NCBI RefSeq assembly: GCF_009372215.1
Contig: NZ_LWRV01000058.1
Coordinates: 1 to 64,000 of the forward strand
Direction of reading: 5' to 3'
Source of the DNA: Acinetobacter portensis
GTDB lineage: Bacteria; Pseudomonadota; Gammaproteobacteria; Pseudomonadales; Moraxellaceae
Length of the DNA: 64,000 nt
This document shows positions 18,334 through 30,168 of the stretch, in pieces (positions within the stretch are counted from its first letter, which is position 1; each line of letters starts with the position of its first letter). The notes below the pieces were generated by a model, which was not told the DNA's origin, did no database searches, and was given only the letters and a program-made list of their open reading frames with translations. The position numbers and the translations under genes were made by a program.

Positions 18334-18968
18334 GATTATCTCGTGTTTGGTTTATTTCACACCAAACACGAATGATGTATTTTTTTATTATTAGATACAG
18401 ATAGCATCAATCACAATAATAAATAATCACCTATTAACCAATATGAATATCGACAATATAAACCATATAGAAATATACTCATTAAATAATAATAGATAAA
18501 TAATATTAATAACTTGCTAAGCCACAATTTATTTTTTATTATTCAACGTGGGGTGCCCTTTCTATTAACCCCTAGACTCAGCTTATTTTTTGATTATTAA
18601 TTCAAGCTAAAGTTAATTGCAGATAAAAATTCAAACGAACATTGTTTGATCATTTCCTCATTCAAAAGCATCGACACAATTTAAAGACAATTACCTTCAC
18701 TCCGATATAAAGATGATGCCACCTCCCAACCTACATCAATGTAGTATAGAACAGTCATTAGCCTCAAATAAACTTCACGTGACAAATAAGACAATAAAGC
18801 CTATATCAAATTACTCAAATACCTGTATATATGAGAAGTTATAGAGATTTATAGAACACAAAACACTACGTAAAACACTACGAAAACAACACGTAAAAAT
18901 CTATAAAAATAAGCCGTAAAACTTTATTATAATGCAATCAAAATACTTAATAAAAGTAGGACAATACT
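18334..18968. other. AT-rich gene-free region with direct repeats before the 18969 gene
   Basis: About 635 bp without a credible ORF. The only structure noted is a run of short direct repeats close to the downstream gene: AAAACACTACG at 18860-18870 and 18872-18882, with a third, diverged copy AAAACAACACG at 18883-18893. AGATTTATAG-like and ATCTATAA-like sequences flank them. Confidence 0.4.
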
Positions 18969-19897
18969 TTGTTAAAAACCATCATAGAAAAAGATATTTT
19001 AATTAGTAAATTGTTTATGACATTTGCCGATGAGGACTTAGTTTGGATTTTATATGAACTAAAATATGCCTTACAATCTAATGAAGTTCAGATTGAATTA
19101 CTTTTACAACGTCAGAATACGCTTGAAGAACTTAAGGAATATTTAAGGCAGTATCTAAATAAACTAGATATCAACACGATCCAACAGAAATATGATTTTC
19201 TTATAGAAAAAAAGGATTTATATATAAATTCTAAATTATTAAAAAGAATACCCAACGATCCTCAATTTCATCTTCTATTAATAAATAGATTACTAACGAT
19301 GAATTTTACAGAGGTAACCCCAACAGAATCACATCAACATAAATTATCAGAACTAAGCTCCCCCTCATCAACTTACTTTTTATTATTCATATTAACTTAG
19401 GGGCCTTTAAAAATTCAGACCTTAATATAATAGAAATACTTATAAATGAAATAATAGATACATACTCAATATTTATCAACTACAAACCTAATTTAAACAA
19501 TTACATTGATGATCCATCTTTTTCAGAATGGGCTGCTACCTATATATTAAAAAGGGTATTCCATTATACTGATTTAACAATAGATTCACCCCCAAAAGAA
19601 TATGTTTTCAACTACCTCTTTAACTACTTCAGCCAAGAATATAACGCTATTTATACCAGTCATATCAGTTATACCAATTTTGTTAATGCCATAAAAAAAG
19701 CCTGGCAACAAAAGCAATTTAGAGATCAAGGCAAGTTGAAAAAGAAATATCACCTCCCCCTAACCAAACAAGCTAAAAAGGAACTCACCAAACTAGCTGA
19801 GTTTAAAAATCAGCGTGAAAATTCTGTTCTAGAAGATTTAATTCATACTGCTTATTTAAATGAGATATGTGATGAGCATGGACAGTCTCGTTTTTAG
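18969..19897 (+). pseudogene. Unknown protein gene with a frameshift at a C5 run
   Basis: Starts at TTG 18969 after AGTAGGA. The first frame (143 aa, MLKTIIEKDILISKLF) ends at 19400. From a CCCCC run at 19360-19364 another frame stays open to TAG 19895-19897, with the same AT-rich codon use (INLGAFKNSDLNIIEI, then FSEWAATYILKRVFHY, then HLPLTKQAKKELTKLAEF). Read together it is about 309 codons with one base missing or extra. The C-terminus (LTKQAKKELTKLAEFKNQRENSVLEDLI) resembles a small helical DNA-binding module such as a ribbon-helix-helix-like segment. No family recognised. Confidence 0.5.
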
Positions 19898-20033
19898 ACC
19901 ATCCACTGCTTCACCTGCTCCTCATACCACTGCATCATTCGTACACGCTCATCCCAATACTGCGCTCTGTTATATGCAGAGCGCATACGGTTCTGTGGCA
20001 CATGGGCAAGTTGACGTTCTATTGCATCTGAAT
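19894..20033 (-). pseudogene. C-terminal remnant of a tyrosine integrase
   Basis: About 45 codons match the end of P4-type integrases: SDAIERQLAHVPQNRMRSAY, then NRAQYWDERVRMMQWYEE, ending in a TAA at 19894-19896. The catalytic His-x-x-Arg and Tyr regions upstream are gone. It lies 200 bp from the 3' end of tRNA-Ser, where such integrases normally sit after insertion into a tRNA gene. Its stop overlaps the end of the convergent frameshifted gene. Confidence 0.7.
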
Positions 20034-20190
20034 TAATTAAAGAGAAGACCAACGTAGCACTTACTCAAAGGAGTTTGTATTTCTAATACTTCAAAAATGA
20101 GATTGTCCTATAAAATCTTATAAACAACTACTCAATATGATGGCATACAAAATTTTATGTGGGTTTTTATGTGGGGCAAAATTAGAGGCA

Positions 20191-20224
20191 AAAAAAAGAC
20201 CCTTGAAAATCAAGGGTCTTTTTA
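20191..20224. terminator. Bidirectional rho-independent terminator
   Basis: A-tract, GACCCTTGA stem, 3-nt loop, complement and T-tract. It lies just downstream of the tRNA-Ser 3' end on the minus strand. Confidence 0.75.
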
Positions 20225-20230
20225 AGTATT

Positions 20231-20320
20231 TGGCGGAAGCGGTGAGATTCGAACTCACGGAGGGGGTAAACCCTCGTCGGTTTTCAAGACCGGTGCATTA
20301 AACCGCTCTGCCACGCTTCC
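20231..20320 (-). tRNA. tRNA-Ser (UGA anticodon)
   Basis: 90 nt including encoded CCA (20231-20233). Acceptor arms GGAAGCG and CGCTTCC pair; the anticodon loop TCTTGAAAA has TGA. The T-arm carries GTTCGAATC and the long variable arm is typical of class II serine tRNAs. It is the likely attachment gene of the decayed element to its left. I did not find a second copy of its 3' end within the window. Confidence 0.95.
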
Positions 20321-20328
20321 ATGTGCGC

Positions 20329-20354
20329 CATAATACGGAGCTTTTCGTATTATG
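20329..20354. terminator. Hairpin between fadH and tRNA-Ser
   Basis: CATAATACG (20329-20337) and CGTATTATG (20346-20354) form a 9-bp stem 64 nt past the fadH stop. There is no clear T-tract, so a terminator or processing role is only inferred. Confidence 0.4.
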
Positions 20355-20417
20355 ACAAGAGAAAAAACCATCTAAAGCATTCAAATGAATATTGTTTCGC
20401 CAAAAATGCCAAAAAAA

Positions 20418-22877
<2,460 letters not shown>

Positions 22878-23285
22878 ATGGCGAATAAATTCGAATTCAA
22901 CATTCGTGTATATATTGAAGATACAGATGCAGGTGGCATTGTTTACCATGCAAATCATATTCGCTTTATGGAACGCACACGCACAGAATGGCTTCGTGCT
23001 TCAGGTATAGATCATTATTGGCATCAAAAAGACTATAATTTTGTTGTACATAAAATTAATCTTAAATATTCACGCCCTATCCTTATGGATGATCTAATAA
23101 CAGTCACTGCAAGTGTTGTTTCTTGTAAAGCATCATCTTTTGTGTTGCAACAGAATATTTATCGTGGTGAAATTATGTTGGCATCTGGCGAAGTCGAATT
23201 AGCATGTATAAATGCAGATATGCGACCATGCAGACTCCCAGAAGAAATTCGTGAACTGATTCTAAAAGAATTGGAACAAGACTAA
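22878..23285 (+). CDS. ybgC: YbgC-type acyl-CoA thioesterase of the Tol-Pal cluster
   Basis: 135 aa from ATG 22878 (MANKFEF), which matches the family N-terminus better than the in-frame ATG at 22860. Single hotdog fold with the signature YIEDTDAGGIVYHANH; the Asp is catalytic in this family. It hydrolyses short- or long-chain acyl-CoA/ACP and is tied to envelope phospholipid metabolism. First gene of ybgC-tolQ-tolR-tolA, 26 nt before tolQ. Confidence 0.93.
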   Translation: MANKFEFNIRVYIEDTDAGGIVYHANHIRFMERTRTEWLRASGIDHYWHQKDYNFVVHKINLKYSRPILMDDLITVTASVVSCKASSFVLQQNIYRGEIMLASGEVELACINADMRPCRLPEEIRELILKELEQD

Positions 23286-23311
23286 AAAAAATTAATTGGC
23301 TCAATGTAATT

Positions 23312-24010
23312 ATGGCAACACAACTAGAATCTACCCTACACGTTTCTGATCTTATTCTTCAAGCAAGTCCAGTCGTACAAATAATTATGCTTATTCTACT
23401 TTTAGCATCTTTATTTAGCTGGTACTTAATTGCCAAATTACATATGAGCTATAAAAAAGCGCAGGCAGATGATGACCATTTCCAAAAAATATTTTGGTCT
23501 GGTGCAGAATTAAATACGCTTTATAACAATGCTCAGCTTAATTCTAAACGTATTGGCTTAGAAGATATTTTCTATCAAGGTTTAGGTGAATTCCTAAAAC
23601 TTAAAAAACGTAATGCCTCACCTGACCAAGCCATTGAAGGTACTGAACGTATTTTACGTGTGGGTTTAAGCCGCGATCAAGGTCATTTAGAACAAGGTAT
23701 TGGCGTACTTGCAAGCATTGGCTCAGTTGCGCCTTATATTGGTTTATTTGGTACAGTTTGGGGCATTATGAATGCCTTTATTGGTCTTGCAGATGTCGAT
23801 CAAGTTACTTTAGCAACTGTAGCACCAGGTATTGCCGAAGCACTTATTGCAACAGCTATTGGTCTTTTTGCTGCAATCCCTGCTGTATTGGCATTTAACC
23901 ATTTCACAGCTAAAGGTGAAACAATCTATTCAGATCGTGCTTTATTTGCTGAAGAAATGATTGCTTTATTACAACGTCAATCTTTAGATTCAAATCAGGA
24001 TCAAAATTAA
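23312..24010 (+). CDS. tolQ: Tol-Pal inner-membrane motor subunit TolQ
   Basis: 232 aa MotA/TolQ/ExbB family. Three membrane spans are visible: about residues 25-45 (IIMLILLLASLFSWYL), 137-160 (SVAPYIGLFGTVWGIM) and 175-200 (ALIATAIGLFAAIPAV). With TolR it uses the proton gradient to energise TolA and drive outer-membrane constriction at division. The TAA overlaps the tolR ATG by one base (TAATG), so translation is coupled. Confidence 0.95.
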   Translation: MATQLESTLHVSDLILQASPVVQIIMLILLLASLFSWYLIAKLHMSYKKAQADDDHFQKIFWSGAELNTLYNNAQLNSKRIGLEDIFYQGLGEFLKLKKRNASPDQAIEGTERILRVGLSRDQGHLEQGIGVLASIGSVAPYIGLFGTVWGIMNAFIGLADVDQVTLATVAPGIAEALIATAIGLFAAIPAVLAFNHFTAKGETIYSDRALFAEEMIALLQRQSLDSNQDQN

Positions 24011-24462
24011 TGGCGATTCAACGTTCAGGACGCTTCGAGCGTATAAAAAAACCACTGAAAAGTGACATGAACGTCGTGCCATATATTGACGTTATGCTTG
24101 TACTTTTAGTGATTTTCATGGTGACCGCGCCAATGATCACAAGTGGTATTAAAGTTGACTTACCTCAAGCCAATAGCACGCCTATCGAATCTAAAGATGC
24201 GCCTGCTATTGTAAGCTTAGATAAAGATGGACAATACTTCTTACAATATAAAGATCAAAAAGCAGATCAACCATTAGCATTACAAGAACTCACCGCTATC
24301 TTAAGTGAAGCTCAACAAACAGCTCAAACTGAAAACAAAGAACTAAACGTGGTGATTGAAGGTGAAAAAACACGTTCATATGGTGAAGTTATGTCACTGA
24401 TGAATAGCCTTCAAGAAGCAGGATTAACTCAAGTAGGTTTACTTACAGAGCCTTTAAAATAA
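24010..24462 (+). CDS. tolR: Tol-Pal inner-membrane protein TolR
   Basis: 150 aa ExbD/TolR family. One N-terminal span holds the conserved proton-pathway Asp (VVPYIDVMLVLLVIFMVTAP). The periplasmic domain follows, with the family segment LPQANSTP. It forms the motor stator with TolQ, whose stop it overlaps, and lies 3 nt before tolA. Confidence 0.95.
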   Translation: MAIQRSGRFERIKKPLKSDMNVVPYIDVMLVLLVIFMVTAPMITSGIKVDLPQANSTPIESKDAPAIVSLDKDGQYFLQYKDQKADQPLALQELTAILSEAQQTAQTENKELNVVIEGEKTRSYGEVMSLMNSLQEAGLTQVGLLTEPLK

Positions 24463-24465
24463 TTT

Positions 24466-25674
24466 ATGAAAGATTTCAACAAGCCTCCTTTCAAACAGAA
24501 TTCAATTGCAATTGGCTTCACACTTGGTGTGCATGTCATTGCAATTGTTGGCTTGCTTTATTTAGGCATGAGTAAAGCTCCTGAACCACCAAAGCAAATC
24601 AAAACTGTTTTAATTAAGCCTGAAGATTTAAAACCTGTTACCCGTGAAGTAACCGAATTTGAAGAAACAGCGCACACCAATGTAAAAGAAGAAATTACAC
24701 AGACGGCTGAACCTAGTGTTGAAGCTCCTGTTATACCAACAACTCCCCCTATAGACACTCAAAAAGCCAAGCAAGAAGCACAAAAAGCTGAAGCCAAGGC
24801 TGCTGAAGATGCAAAAGTTGCAAACGCGAAAGCCAAAGCCGCTACTGAGGCAAAAGCTATTGCAGAGGCACAAGCAAAATCGGCAAATGATGCCAAATCA
24901 AAAGCTGCTGCCGAAGCGAAAGTAAAAGCCGCAAATGATGCCAAAGCTGCTGCGGATGCAAAACTTAAAGCTGCGAATGACGCCAAAGCGAAAGCCGTTG
25001 CAGATGCGAAACTCAAAGCTGCGAATGACGCCAAAGCAAAAGCTACTGCCGATGCGAAACTCAAAGCTGCTAATGACGCCAAAGCAAAAGCTGCTGCCGA
25101 AGCGAAAGTAAAAGCTGCTAATGACGCCAAGGCGAAAGCTGATGCTGATGCAAAAGCCAAAGCTACTGCAGATGCTAAGGCGAAAGCTGCGAATGATGCC
25201 AAAGCGAAAGCTGATGCAGATGCTAAGGCAAAAGCTGCAAATGATGCTAAAACAAAAGCTGCCGCAGATGCTAAGGCAAAAGCTGCGAATGATGCCAAGG
25301 CGAAAGCTGATGCTGACGCAAAAGCCAAAGCTGCAGAAGAGGCCAAAGCATCATCTGCAAAAAAAGCAGCTGAAGAAGCTGCAACTAAAAAGGCTGAAGC
25401 AAAACGTATTGCATCATCTGCGAAACAAGATTTTGAAAACAAAATTAAACGTGCTTGGGATACGCCTTCAGGTTCATCGGGTAAGCGAGCAACTGCCCGT
25501 GTCACATTAAGTGATAGTGGTGCTGTACAATCTGTAGTTGTGAATTCAAGTGACCCAGATATGAAAGCAAGTATTGAAGCTGCCGTTCGCTCTGCTGCTC
25601 CATATCCTATGCCTTCAGACCCAGATGCAAGACGTGAGGCAAGATCATTTACCTCAAGTTTCACATCAAAATAG
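24466..25674 (+). CDS. tolA: TolA, envelope-spanning protein with long Ala/Lys helix
   Basis: 402 aa. N-terminal span (IAIGFTLGVHVIAIVGLLYL, about residues 12-32), then an acidic/Pro linker, then about 210 residues of repeated Ala-Lys-Asp helix built on units like KAKAAADAKLKAANDA. A globular C-terminal domain (about 320-402, NKIKRAWDTP, ARVTLSDSG, AAPYPMPSDP) contacts TolB/Pal. It links the TolQR motor to the outer membrane. The repeated codons make the DNA itself tandemly repetitive (24770-25400) and open long meaningless frames on other strands. Confidence 0.95.
   Translation: MKDFNKPPFKQNSIAIGFTLGVHVIAIVGLLYLGMSKAPEPPKQIKTVLIKPEDLKPVTREVTEFEETAHTNVKEEITQTAEPSVEAPVIPTTPPIDTQKAKQEAQKAEAKAAEDAKVANAKAKAATEAKAIAEAQAKSANDAKSKAAAEAKVKAANDAKAAADAKLKAANDAKAKAVADAKLKAANDAKAKATADAKLKAANDAKAKAAAEAKVKAANDAKAKADADAKAKATADAKAKAANDAKAKADADAKAKAANDAKTKAAADAKAKAANDAKAKADADAKAKAAEEAKASSAKKAAEEAATKKAEAKRIASSAKQDFENKIKRAWDTPSGSSGKRATARVTLSDSGAVQSVVVNSSDPDMKASIEAAVRSAAPYPMPSDPDARREARSFTSSFTSK
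24770..25400 (+). repeat. Tandem Ala/Lys-codon repeat within tolA
   Basis: Imperfect repeats of roughly 33-60 nt built on GCxAAAGCxGCx encode the TolA helix. Near-identical adjacent units (for example around 24960-25120) make copy-number change between strains likely. Confidence 0.8.
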
Positions 25675-25691
25675 TACGTTCATTCACATAA

Positions 25692-25724
25692 AATAAAGCC
25701 ATAGGCTAGAACTATGGCTTTATT
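25692..25724. terminator. Terminator after tolA
   Basis: Perfect 13-bp stem, arms AATAAAGCCATAG (25692-25704) and its complement (25712-25724), 7-nt loop, 17 nt past the tolA stop. It separates ybgC-tolQRA from tolB-pal. Confidence 0.75.
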
Positions 25725-25873
25725 CAATAAATAATTTTGAAAATTTTTGCTACTTTTTCAAGCATTTTCATACTGTTTTAACAGTTCTTAATAATCATGT
25801 ACTTTAAATATAATAAATTCGTGCCATTATGTAGAACAAACACAATAAACCATTTGATTTGAGTTAATAACGA

Positions 25874-27160
25874 ATGATGGAAAAAACTCGGAAACATCTG
25901 CTCTGCCTAGCTATTCTTACTTCTCTAGGGGCAACAATTTCAATTAATGCTCAAGCACAGCTACATTTAGAAATTGCCAAAGCACCTGAAGAAGCTCCCA
26001 AAATTGCGATTGTTCCATTTGCTAACGATTCTAGTCTTTACCCGATTATTGAAACTGATTTGAATCGTTCTGGTAAATTCTCAAGCGCATCGCAAAATTT
26101 ACCTGCTACAGCAAGCATGAATAATCCAAATGCAGCAGCGTGGCAAAGTGCGGGCGTACCTTATGTTGTGACAGGCACAACAAAGCAAAATGCTGAAGGT
26201 GCATATGAAATTCAATACCAACTGTATGATGTACAAAAACAGCAGTATTTATTGAATGAATTACTCACTGTTCCTGCATCTCGTATTCGCTCTGCTGCAC
26301 ATATGATTAGTGACACAATTTACGAAGCACTTACGGGCATTAAAGGTGACTTTAGTGGAAGAATAGCTTATGTGTTACGCAACCCTGCAACACCGCAAGA
26401 ACGCTATACACTACAAATTGCAGATTCAGATGGTGCACAACCTCGTACAGTACTTACATCTCGAGATCCAATCCTTTCCCCAGCTTGGACACCCGATGCA
26501 AAGAAAATTGCTTATGTGTCATTTGAAACCAAACGACCTGCAATTTATGTACAAGACTTAGCAACAGGTCAGCGTGAAAAATTGGCAAGCTTCCGTGGTT
26601 TAAATGGCGCTCCAAGCTTCTCACCAGATGGTCAAAGCATGCTATTTACAGCATCTATGCATGGTAACCCTGAAGTTTACCAAATGAATTTGCAATCTCG
26701 CGAACTCAAACGCATGACCAACGACAGCGCCATTGATACAGAAGCGCGTTATGCTCCAGATGGAAAATCATTTATTTTCACATCCGACCGCGGTGGTTCT
26801 GCACAAATTTATACTTATGATTTAAATTCAGGTTCAACTAAACGCTTAACATTCCGTGGGGCATTTAATGCACGTGGGACATTAAGTGCAGATGGTAAAA
26901 AATTAGCTTTAGTTCACCGCCCAAGTGGCAGTAACTACAAAGTGGCGATTCAAGACCTCAACTCGGGTATTACCAATATTTTAACCCCAACAAGTTTAGA
27001 TGAGTCTCCAAGCTTCTCGCCTAATGGTCAAATGGTTGTGTATGCAACACGCGAAGGTAATCGTGGTTTACTTTCTATTATGTCTTTAGATGGTCGCTTC
27101 CGCATGAATTTACCAAGTGAACAAGGTGAAGTTCGCGAACCTGCTTGGGCACCTAAATAA
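25874..27160 (+). CDS. tolB: Tol-Pal periplasmic protein TolB
   Basis: 428 aa. Signal peptide ending near ISINAQAQ, then an N-terminal alpha/beta domain (PKIAIVPFAND) and a six-bladed beta-propeller with repeated SFSPDGQ, YAPDGKS, SFSPNGQ motifs. It interacts with Pal and TolA in the periplasm. A 200-bp gap and terminator precede it, so it probably has its own promoter; pal follows after 30 nt. Confidence 0.95.
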   Translation: MMEKTRKHLLCLAILTSLGATISINAQAQLHLEIAKAPEEAPKIAIVPFANDSSLYPIIETDLNRSGKFSSASQNLPATASMNNPNAAAWQSAGVPYVVTGTTKQNAEGAYEIQYQLYDVQKQQYLLNELLTVPASRIRSAAHMISDTIYEALTGIKGDFSGRIAYVLRNPATPQERYTLQIADSDGAQPRTVLTSRDPILSPAWTPDAKKIAYVSFETKRPAIYVQDLATGQREKLASFRGLNGAPSFSPDGQSMLFTASMHGNPEVYQMNLQSRELKRMTNDSAIDTEARYAPDGKSFIFTSDRGGSAQIYTYDLNSGSTKRLTFRGAFNARGTLSADGKKLALVHRPSGSNYKVAIQDLNSGITNILTPTSLDESPSFSPNGQMVVYATREGNRGLLSIMSLDGRFRMNLPSEQGEVREPAWAPK

Positions 27161-27190
27161 TTTTAAAATTTCAGACTAACTTTTATAGAG

Positions 27191-27769
27191 ATGAATAATA
27201 TGAAAACACTTAAATTTTTAGCTTTACCGCTTTTAGCAACAGCTTTAGTGATGACAGGTTGTGCAAGTCGCAAACCTGCAAATGTCATTGATGCTACACA
27301 AAACCCAAATGGTGCAGGCACTGTAAACACTCAAGGTCTAAGTGAAGATGCTGCTTTAAATGCTCAAAATTTGGCAGGTGCTTCATCTAAAGGCGTAACT
27401 GCTGAAAATAAAGCATTTTTAGCAAAACGCGTTGTACATTTTGATTACGACAGCAGCGACTTAACAGCTCAAGATTATCAAACACTTCAAGCACATGCTC
27501 AATTCTTAATGGCAAATGCAAATTCACGTGTTGCTTTAACAGGTCATACAGATGAACGTGGCACACGTGAATACAATATGGCTTTGGGTGAACGTCGTGC
27601 TAAAGCAGTTGAAAGCTTTTTAGTAACAACTGGTGTAAGCGCTAATCAGCTTGAAGCTGTAAGCTATGGCAAAGAAATGCCGATTAATTCAGCTAATAAT
27701 GAAGGTGCTTGGAAAGAAAACCGTCGCGTAGAAATTAACTACGAAGCAGTTCCACCGCTTTTAAAATAA
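27191..27769 (+). CDS. pal: Peptidoglycan-associated lipoprotein Pal
   Basis: 192 aa. Lipoprotein signal with lipobox LVMTGCAS. The C-terminal OmpA-like domain has the peptidoglycan-binding signature ALTGHTDERGTREYNMALGE. It anchors the outer membrane to the cell wall and completes the Tol-Pal system. ATGs at 27191 and 27200 are both possible starts. A terminator follows. Confidence 0.95.
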   Translation: MNNMKTLKFLALPLLATALVMTGCASRKPANVIDATQNPNGAGTVNTQGLSEDAALNAQNLAGASSKGVTAENKAFLAKRVVHFDYDSSDLTAQDYQTLQAHAQFLMANANSRVALTGHTDERGTREYNMALGERRAKAVESFLVTTGVSANQLEAVSYGKEMPINSANNEGAWKENRRVEINYEAVPPLLK

Positions 27770-27796
27770 TACCGTATTGAAAAATATTTCAATTAT

Positions 27797-27830
27797 AAAA
27801 AAAGCACTTCATCTTTGAGGTGCTTTTTTA
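27797..27830. terminator. Terminator after pal
   Basis: A-tract, AGCACTTC/GAGGTGCT stem with one G-U type pair, T-tract. Shared by pal and the convergent small ORF. Confidence 0.8.
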
Positions 27831-27852
27831 TATCTGTAACTTTAAAAAATAT

Positions 27853-28035
27853 TTAAGGATGCGACTCTTCTTCCGAGCTTTGCATGGCTTCTATTAAATC
27901 GTGTTTATTTACTTTTTTATACTCAGGTTTAGCATCATAATCTTTCCATGCTGCTTTCACGCTATCTGTAGAAATACCGTCGAGTTTAATTGCCTCGTTG
28001 GGCGTTGGAGTCTTATCAAACTTTAACGTTGTCAT
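27853..28035 (-). CDS. Small conserved-looking hypothetical protein (60 aa)
   Basis: Start at ATG 28035 chosen because GGAGAG lies 7 nt upstream; five further codons upstream lack this. The product (MTTLKFDKTPTPNEAIKLDG) is hydrophilic, with Lys/Asp/Glu-rich helices ending AMQSSEEESHP, cytoplasmic by look. No family recognised. It stands alone between pal and fbp on the opposite strand. Confidence 0.6.
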   Translation of the reverse strand: MTTLKFDKTPTPNEAIKLDGISTDSVKAAWKDYDAKPEYKKVNKHDLIEAMQSSEEESHP

Positions 28036-28217
28036 TTTTTCACTCTCCAATATTTATTCATTATTTATATCAACATAGCATTTTCTAAAAGAGTTGCAAG
28101 GGTAAAATCACGTCAAATAGTGTAGTTTAATTTTTCTTTTAGCGCGTTCTGCTCTAAAATAGCCCCAATGTTGTTTTTGATAAGTCTTATCAAACCTATT
28201 TGCGGAGTTTCCCAACC

Positions 28218-29192
28218 ATGTCATACCTCACCCTCGCCCAATTCTTACAAAAACAAAGTGGTAATTTAACACCTGAACTTTCTCAAGTGATTGAAACAAT
28301 TGCTAATACTTGTAAAGATATTGATCAGCTTTTACAAAAGGGTGCTTTAGCTGGTGTACTTGGAAGTGCGCAACACGAAAATGTACAAGGCGAAGAACAA
28401 AAGAAACTCGATGTCATTTCAAATGATTATTTAATCGATGCACTTAAAGTTCATCCACATGTAGGCGGTTTGGCTTCTGAAGAATTAGATGAATTCACTC
28501 CTGCTCAAGAAAATGGTGAATATCTTGTTTTATTCGATCCATTAGATGGTTCAAGCAACATTGACATCAACATGTGCGTAGGGACAATTTTCTCTATTCT
28601 TCCTGCAAAAAATGCAAAAACTCAAGCTGAAGATTTCATGCAAGCTGGTGTAAACCAAGCAGCTGCAGGTTATGTACTTTATGGTCCATCTACAATGATG
28701 GCATTAACCGTAGGTGCAGGTACTGTATTCTTTACATTCGATCCAGAAACAAAAGAGTTTTTACTGACTTCAGAAAATATTCAAGTTGCTGCAGATACCA
28801 AAGAATATGCAATTAATGCATCGAACCAACGTCATTGGGAAGCACCTGTAAAACGTTATATCGATGAATTACTTGCAGGTAAAACTGGTCCTCGTGAAAA
28901 AGACTTTAATATGCGTTGGGTTGCATGTATGGTGGGTGATATTCACCGTATTCTTTGCCGTACAGGCATCTTCATGTATCCGTACGATACTAAAGATCCG
29001 AAAAAAGCAGGTCGCCTACGTTTAATGTACGAAGCAAACCCTATGAGCATGCTCATGGAACAAGCTGGTGGTGCATCTACAACAGGTCGTGTTCGTATTT
29101 TAGATATTCAGCCAACAGAACTACATCAACGTGTTCCTGTTGTGATTGGTTCTAAAAATGAAGTCGATCTTGTAACGCAATACCATAACTAA
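28218..29192 (+). CDS. fbp: Class I fructose-1,6-bisphosphatase
   Basis: 324 aa from ATG 28218 with GCGGAG upstream. Converts fructose 1,6-bisphosphate to fructose 6-phosphate in gluconeogenesis. Metal-binding motifs are present: [10 protein letters not shown], then [11 protein letters not shown]. The C-terminal signature is [16 protein letters not shown]. Length is that of the family. It is followed after 9 nt by a SpoU methyltransferase gene, perhaps co-transcribed. Confidence 0.95.
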   Translation: MSYLTLAQFLQKQSGNLTPELSQVIETIANTCKDIDQLLQKGALAGVLGSAQHENVQGEEQKKLDVISNDYLIDALKVHPHVGGLASEELDEFTPAQENGEYLVLFDPLDGSSNIDINMCVGTIFSILPAKNAKTQAEDFMQAGVNQAAAGYVLYGPSTMMALTVGAGTVFFTFDPETKEFLLTSENIQVAADTKEYAINASNQRHWEAPVKRYIDELLAGKTGPREKDFNMRWVACMVGDIHRILCRTGIFMYPYDTKDPKKAGRLRLMYEANPMSMLMEQAGGASTTGRVRILDIQPTELHQRVPVVIGSKNEVDLVTQYHN

Positions 29193-29201
29193 TTTCAAAA
29201 A

Positions 29202-30029
29202 ATGAAAGTAAGCGATTTATCTAATCTGCTTACTTTCATGGATAAATCTCCCATGCCAGCTTTTTTTCTAGATTCAAAAGACAATCCTAAAATTAAACAT
29301 TTACGTGGTCTAATTGATCAAAGTTCATATCGTAAAAAGAATCGCCAAACTGTACTTGAAGGTACGCATTTAAGTCTTGCTTGGTTAGAGCAAAAACGTG
29401 CAATTACTTCTATTTTTACCACTGAAGCTGCATATAGCCACCCAGATTTAGAAAAAATTGTATCGCTTTATGATGGTAATGTTTTTGTGCTCAGCGAATC
29501 TTTATATAAAGATTTAAGTACTTTAGGCACATCTTTGGCTTGTCTTGCAATTGTAGACTTACCTACATCTCGTGAAGCGCTTAATTTTGAAGAGGACACT
29601 TTAATTTTAGATAACATTCAAGACCCAGGCAATGTAGGAACTTTATTACGTTCTGCTGCTGCTGCAGGTATTGAGCAAGTTGTTTGTACTAAAGGTTCAG
29701 CTTCTATTTGGTCTCCGCGTGTTTTACGTGCAGGTATGGGCGCACATTTTTCATTACATACATATGAAAATGTTGAACTTGAAGACATTATCAACCAATT
29801 CACTATTCCTGTTTATGTAACAAGCTCTCATCAATCAGAAAGCTTATATACAAAAAACTTAAGAAAACAATGTGTTTGGATTCTTGGAAATGAAGGTCAA
29901 GGTGCTTCAAACTACGCTTTAAAAAATGCAGAAGCTGTTGCCATTCCACAACCTGGTGGACAAGAATCATTGAATGTTGCAATTGCAGGTTCTATTTGCT
30001 TCTTTGAAATGGTACGTCAACGCATCTAA
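29202..30029 (+). CDS. SpoU/TrmH-family RNA ribose methyltransferase
   Basis: 275 aa from ATG 29202; an internal ATG at 29253 (MPAFFLDSKDNPKIKHLRGL) may be the true start, since this is where family similarity begins. An N-terminal substrate-binding part (KNRQTVLEGTHL) is followed by a SPOUT knot domain with motif 1 (QDPGNVGTLLRSAAAAG), motif 2 (WILGNEGQGAS) and motif 3 (IPQPGGQESLNVAIAGSICF). It uses SAM to 2'-O-methylate rRNA or tRNA. The exact target cannot be read from the sequence. Confidence 0.88.
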   Translation: MKVSDLSNLLTFMDKSPMPAFFLDSKDNPKIKHLRGLIDQSSYRKKNRQTVLEGTHLSLAWLEQKRAITSIFTTEAAYSHPDLEKIVSLYDGNVFVLSESLYKDLSTLGTSLACLAIVDLPTSREALNFEEDTLILDNIQDPGNVGTLLRSAAAAGIEQVVCTKGSASIWSPRVLRAGMGAHFSLHTYENVELEDIINQFTIPVYVTSSHQSESLYTKNLRKQCVWILGNEGQGASNYALKNAEAVAIPQPGGQESLNVAIAGSICFFEMVRQRI

Positions 30030-30168
30030 TAAGCGAATCTTATTGTAAATAGGCTCGCGCTTATTTAAAAATAGATTACACTAGAAAAATAATAACTTGT
30101 AATGTCAACCTAACCATTATTTTCAACGTTATATAGTATATAAACTTGTTAATAATGGTGGGTATCCA

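Noticed and set aside
18969..19897. Calling the frameshifted gene a plasmid replication initiator because of upstream repeats
   Set aside because: No Rep_3 or other initiator motif is visible; only position and repeats suggest it.
20231..20270. Second attachment-site copy of the tRNA-Ser 3' end within the window
   Set aside because: I scanned leftward for the tRNA 3' sequence and saw no convincing copy; the other end may be outside the window or lost.
24770..25400. CRISPR-like repetition
   Set aside because: The repeats are in-frame coding repeats of tolA without spacers; no CRISPR array or cas gene was seen anywhere in the window.
24759..25664. Long Ala/Phe/Ser-rich open frame antisense to tolA
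   Set aside because: It mirrors the repetitive Ala-Lys codons of TolA, has low complexity and no start context; tolA on the plus strand is certain.
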